A stretch of DNA of 5,279 nucleotides from positions 1 through 5,279 of the forward strand of contig CAUCSW010000064.1 in the NCBI GenBank assembly GCA_958445555.1, read 5' to 3'. The translations under genes were made by a program, and so were the position numbers. The notes beneath the pieces were generated by a model. It had not been told where the DNA came from. It saw nothing but the letters and a program-made list of their open reading frames with translations, and did not search any database. The stretch is from an uncultured Clostridia bacterium. GTDB taxonomy: Bacteria; Bacillota; Clostridia; Oscillospirales; Acutalibacteraceae. Below, piece after piece: positions 2,714 through 5,279 of the stretch; the stretch's first letter is position 1; every line of letters starts with the position of its first letter.

Positions 2714-5161
2714 ATGATATATGCAGAAAGAGTAACAGTATCCCCGGAGAATATAACCCTTAAACCCGGCGAGTGGTATTACGGAGCAAGAGCGGAGGTA
2801 AGACAGTCTTACGCCACCTGCGACTGCGTCTATTGTAGGAGCTCCGACCCGAGCGTCGCAAGCGTCAATAAGGAGACGGGATATATTTATGCAAGGTCGG
2901 CAGGACACGCGGTCATCACCGCAGAGGCGGCAGACGGCGGCGGAGCGTCGGACTGCTTCACCGTAACCGTTACCACCGGTGAGATCCCGGTGTGGACACT
3001 GACTCTGAATTACCACGATATAAAGATAAAGAAAGGCGCGACCTTCGGACTCAATGTATCGATCGACCCGTGGAACGCAACGAATAAAAAGCTCCGCTGG
3101 TCGAGCAGCAACACAAGTATCGCGACCGTAAACGGCAGCGGTGTCGTGACCGGCATTTCCGCAGGAAAGGCGACGATCACCGTCGAACCTATAGACGGCA
3201 GCGAGTGCTGCGATATGTGTACCGTGACGGTTGAGGATAACGCTCATATCACCTCGGTGACCGTTTCCCCGTCGAGATTGGACCTTGCAATAGGCGAGTT
3301 TACATATCTTCATGCCGAGGTCTGCCCGTGCGACGGAAAAGACAGATGTGTCACATGGAGCAGCGAAGATCAGTCGATAGTTGCCGTAAATCCGGACAGC
3401 GGATTCATCATTGCAAGGGGATCGGGAACCGTAAAGGTCTATGCGACCGCAACCGACGGAAGCGGTGCACGCGGTTGTTGTACCGTTACGGTCGCAGCGC
3501 CGATATCGGTGACCGGAATAGAGGTCAGCCCGACATCGCTTACGCGGCATGTTTGCGAATCGGCAACACTCAAAGCAAATGTTCTTCCGTGCAACGCAAC
3601 AAATAAACTTGTGACCTGGAGCAGCAGTGATGACAGTGTGGTAAAGGTCGTTGATATATACAACGGCGGTATCCTTGCAAAGGGCGTCGGCTCCGCCACC
3701 CTCACCGCAACCACCGCCGACGGAGGATTAAAAGGTTATTGCACCGTTACTGTTAAGCTTCCCTTTTCGGTAACCGGAATAAGGGTAAGTCCGGCAACGC
3801 TCAGAATAAATGTCGGTGTTCGTAAAACGCTTAACGCAGAGATCTTTCCGTACAATGCGGTTAATAAGAATGTTACATGGAGAAGCAGCAATGAAAATGT
3901 TGTAGAGATCATCGATGCCAGAGGCGGCATAATCATTGCGACGGGTGTCGGTTCTGCTACCGTTACCGCCACTACTGCGGACGGAGGATATAAAGACTAT
4001 TGCAGCGTTACCGTCGATCCGCCTGTGGCAGTTACCGGAGTAAAAGTTCGGCCCTCAATGCTCAAATTGAATGTCGGCGTGTCTAAAAAACTCAGCGCTG
4101 AGATTTTCCCGAGTAATGCGGCAAATAAAAATGTAACCTGGAGCAGCAATAATGAAAGCGTGGTTACGGTTACGGATGTGCGTAACGGAACGATCTTTGC
4201 AAACGGTGTCGGTTCTGCCGTTGTCACCGCCGCCACTGCGGACGGAGGCTTCACTTCGGTATGTATGGTTGAGGTAAAGCACTTTGACTATCGTACCGCC
4301 TTGAGGGAGTATTGCGGTTTTTCTTATGAAGCCGCAGAACTGATATTGAGGGTATACAAGAAAATGGATGTTATCCTTTCATCGGAATCCAAAATGGAAA
4401 GGGACTGGACCTGTGCAAGGTTGTTATCCGAGTTTTGCTATGATTATAAGTCTAAGGTTGCAAACATTGTTGACATCAATCAATGGGACAAAGTTGCCGG
4501 TTCGGTGACGGATCTTGATAACAGGCAGTCATATTTTATCAACACATTGGGTTTCACAGAAGATGAATACGATGTGATAAACGATGCGATAATCGATAAT
4601 CACAATAACTCCGGAAATGTTGAAGGAAGGATCGACTTTGCCCATTTACAGTATTCTCTTGCCGCACGATTGGCATACAAACTGGACAAAGACAACCCCC
4701 TTCCCGATATCGGCATGGGAAAATACACCCATAATTATAGAATATACAGTGATGAAGAGGTATCGTATTTCGGCGGTTGGCTCGGAGATGCGGTATTGGT
4801 TCTGGGAGATGCAACTACAACATCTTTCGGAAACAATGATTATATGGCGGATCTTGATGCCGAGAATATCTTTCGTATGATATTGCAAGGTTATAACTCG
4901 GTATCGGCGTTTAATAAGTATTATTACGATGCGACGGATAACAATACAAGAGCTGATGTGTTCCTTCGTCATATTCCGTATGATACCGCAAAAGCAATGG
5001 TGCTCAGCGAATTGCTGCATCTGGGTCTTGATCCCACATATGACGGTGAAATAGAAAACGAAGATGAATGCTGGCGCAAGATAAGATCCGAATATCCGGA
5101 TACATACAACTTTTTGAAAAGTCTGGCAGATCACCGTTCCGAGATCGTGAATTATATATAA
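2714..5161 (+). CDS. Six-Big2-domain protein with an unrecognised C-terminal domain (815 aa), no signal peptide
   Basis: Six Ig-like Big2 (bacterial Ig-like group 2) domains occupy about residues 3-86, 93-173, 179-260, 265-347, 352-434 and 439-521. Each shows the family pattern: V.VSP, a central VTWSSS-type strand, a G.A.(I/V)TA turn strand and a terminal CTVTV. Big2 arrays normally form rigid stalks on surface adhesins, wall enzymes or phage tail proteins. Residues 522-815 form a separate, mainly helical-looking domain I do not recognise (described separately). The protein starts directly in the first Big2 domain, with no signal peptide, no sortase motif and no membrane helix. An in-frame TAA at 2699-2701 excludes a longer N-terminus. 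AGGAG at 2701-2705 is 8 nt before ATG. It follows the TIM-barrel gene by 43 bp and has its own promoter match. It could be cytoplasmic, released by lysis, or carried by a non-Sec route; the sequence does not decide. Confidence 0.8.
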   Translation: MIYAERVTVSPENITLKPGEWYYGARAEVRQSYATCDCVYCRSSDPSVASVNKETGYIYARSAGHAVITAEAADGGGASDCFTVTVTTGEIPVWTLTLNYHDIKIKKGATFGLNVSIDPWNATNKKLRWSSSNTSIATVNGSGVVTGISAGKATITVEPIDGSECCDMCTVTVEDNAHITSVTVSPSRLDLAIGEFTYLHAEVCPCDGKDRCVTWSSEDQSIVAVNPDSGFIIARGSGTVKVYATATDGSGARGCCTVTVAAPISVTGIEVSPTSLTRHVCESATLKANVLPCNATNKLVTWSSSDDSVVKVVDIYNGGILAKGVGSATLTATTADGGLKGYCTVTVKLPFSVTGIRVSPATLRINVGVRKTLNAEIFPYNAVNKNVTWRSSNENVVEIIDARGGIIIATGVGSATVTATTADGGYKDYCSVTVDPPVAVTGVKVRPSMLKLNVGVSKKLSAEIFPSNAANKNVTWSSNNESVVTVTDVRNGTIFANGVGSAVVTAATADGGFTSVCMVEVKHFDYRTALREYCGFSYEAAELILRVYKKMDVILSSESKMERDWTCARLLSEFCYDYKSKVANIVDINQWDKVAGSVTDLDNRQSYFINTLGFTEDEYDVINDAIIDNHNNSGNVEGRIDFAHLQYSLAARLAYKLDKDNPLPDIGMGKYTHNYRIYSDEEVSYFGGWLGDAVLVLGDATTTSFGNNDYMADLDAENIFRMILQGYNSVSAFNKYYYDATDNNTRADVFLRHIPYDTAKAMVLSELLHLGLDPTYDGEIENEDECWRKIRSEYPDTYNFLKSLADHRSEIVNYI
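2720..4276 (+). repeat. Six tandem Big2 repeats with ~87-codon period
   Basis: The VSP/VRP landmark falls at residues 9, 184, 271, 358 and 445, with the degenerate second copy (TLN) at 97. From copy 2 on the spacing is exactly 87 residues (261 bp). Copies 4-6 form a close subgroup (VTG.(R/K/E)V, FP.NA.NKNVTW in 5 and 6, GVGSA, ADGG). Copies 1-3 are more divergent and Cys-rich (CDCVYC at 36-41, ECCDMC at 164-169, CPCDGKDRC at 204-212). A Cys just before the last strand is kept in all six. Confidence 0.8.
4277..5158 (+). other. Unrecognised ~294-residue C-terminal domain of the Big2 protein
   Basis: This domain (residues 522-815) follows the last Big2 strand directly. It appears rich in helices, acidic and free of hydrophobic membrane segments. 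Blocks that look like conserved cores are DFAHLQYSLAARLAY (641-655), YSDEEVSYFGGWLGD (678-692), DYMADLDAENIF (709-720) and NTRADVFL (744-751). The Asp/His of DFAH, the Asp of GGWLGD and the Asp cluster of DLDAEN could form an active or metal site; this is inference. Base composition is lower in G+C than the Big2 part: 4561-4620 has 21 G+C of 60, against 36 of 60 at 3481-3540. I cannot name a family. The architecture (repetitive stalk plus C-terminal effector-like domain) would suit an enzyme or toxin, but adhesive roles are equally possible. Confidence 0.55.
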
Positions 5162-5252
5162 GGTCACGGAGCGCCGGTATTGCGGAAGTCTCGGTCTGTA
5201 TGTTTGAGTATATCAAATTAATTTTCGATTAAAATCAGAAGGGGATAAAGGT

Positions 5253-5279
5253 ATGAGTAAAAAGGCAAGGGCTATTTTC
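5253..5279 (+). CDS. Start of a further gene, truncated by the window edge
   Basis: ATG at 5253 opens a frame to the window end with nine codons, MSKKARAIF. AGAAGGGG at 5237-5244 lies 8 nt before it, a good ribosome site. Two Lys and an Arg followed by hydrophobic residues would fit the start of a signal peptide or membrane segment, but too little is visible to say. The 91-bp gap after the Big2 gene contains no convincing terminator, so it may be in the same transcript. Confidence 0.6.

Noticed and set aside
2681..3550. Long minus-strand open frame (289 codons) under the Big2 gene
   Set aside because: It is antisense to Big2 repeats 1-4, rich in Arg/Cys/Tyr with no domain or ribosome site; the plus-strand Big2 frame explains the region fully.
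4646..5167. 173-codon minus-strand ORF under the Big2 C-terminal domain
   Set aside because: It is antisense to a well-supported gene and reads as Ile/Cys-rich sequence without a coherent start context or domain.
5203..5235. Promoter for the gene starting at 5253 (TTGAGT with TAAAAT)
   Set aside because: The two hexamers are 20 nt apart, the 17-nt alternative has a poor -10, and the transcript would start inside the ribosome site.

Overview
The window looks like a chromosomal accessory locus from a low-to-mid-GC Gram-positive gut-type bacterium, probably a Clostridia/Oscillospiraceae (Ruminococcus-like) lineage. This is an inference from the purine-rich Shine-Dalgarno sites, the sigma-A-like promoters and the protein families (C39-like fold, DUF1906/GH25-like TIM barrel, tandem Big2 domains). 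No rRNA, tRNA, transposase, integrase, CRISPR array or phage structural gene is visible.

Layout, left to right. (1) The 3' part of a plus-strand gene (1-594) encodes a C39-peptidase-like domain whose catalytic positions look substituted. (2) Convergent to it, on the minus strand, are two very small lipoprotein genes, 972-1139 and 694-846 (55 and 50 codons). Each has a lipobox Cys at residue 28 and a related E..AVSA tail. (3) A non-coding block of about 760 bp (1140-1896) separates these from the plus-strand genes. It holds a hairpin-rich leader for the lipoprotein transcript, a minus-strand promoter, four near-identical 16-bp palindromes (consensus ATTACA-N4-TGTAAT), smaller dyads, a strong Shine-Dalgarno-like sequence without a convincing gene, and a GC-rich stretch containing a perfect 42-bp direct repeat. 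(4) Two plus-strand genes follow: a 257-residue GH25/DUF1906-like TIM-barrel protein (1897-2670) and an 815-residue protein made of six Big2 domains plus an unrecognised ~290-residue C-terminal domain (2714-5161). (5) The first nine codons of another plus-strand gene start at 5253.

How the parts may work together (inference): the window combines wall-directed module types with two membrane-anchored mini-lipoproteins. The C39-like fragment, the TIM barrel and the Big2 protein are separate genes. The TIM-barrel and Big2 proteins both lack a signal peptide, and in-frame stops just upstream rule out a longer start. The palindrome array lies between the lipoprotein pair and the TIM-barrel/Big2 pair and overlaps candidate promoters, so one regulator could control both sides. 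The most interesting items are the palindrome array, the twin mini-lipoproteins with their structured C-rich leader, and the unrecognised C-terminal domain carried by a signal-less Big2 protein.
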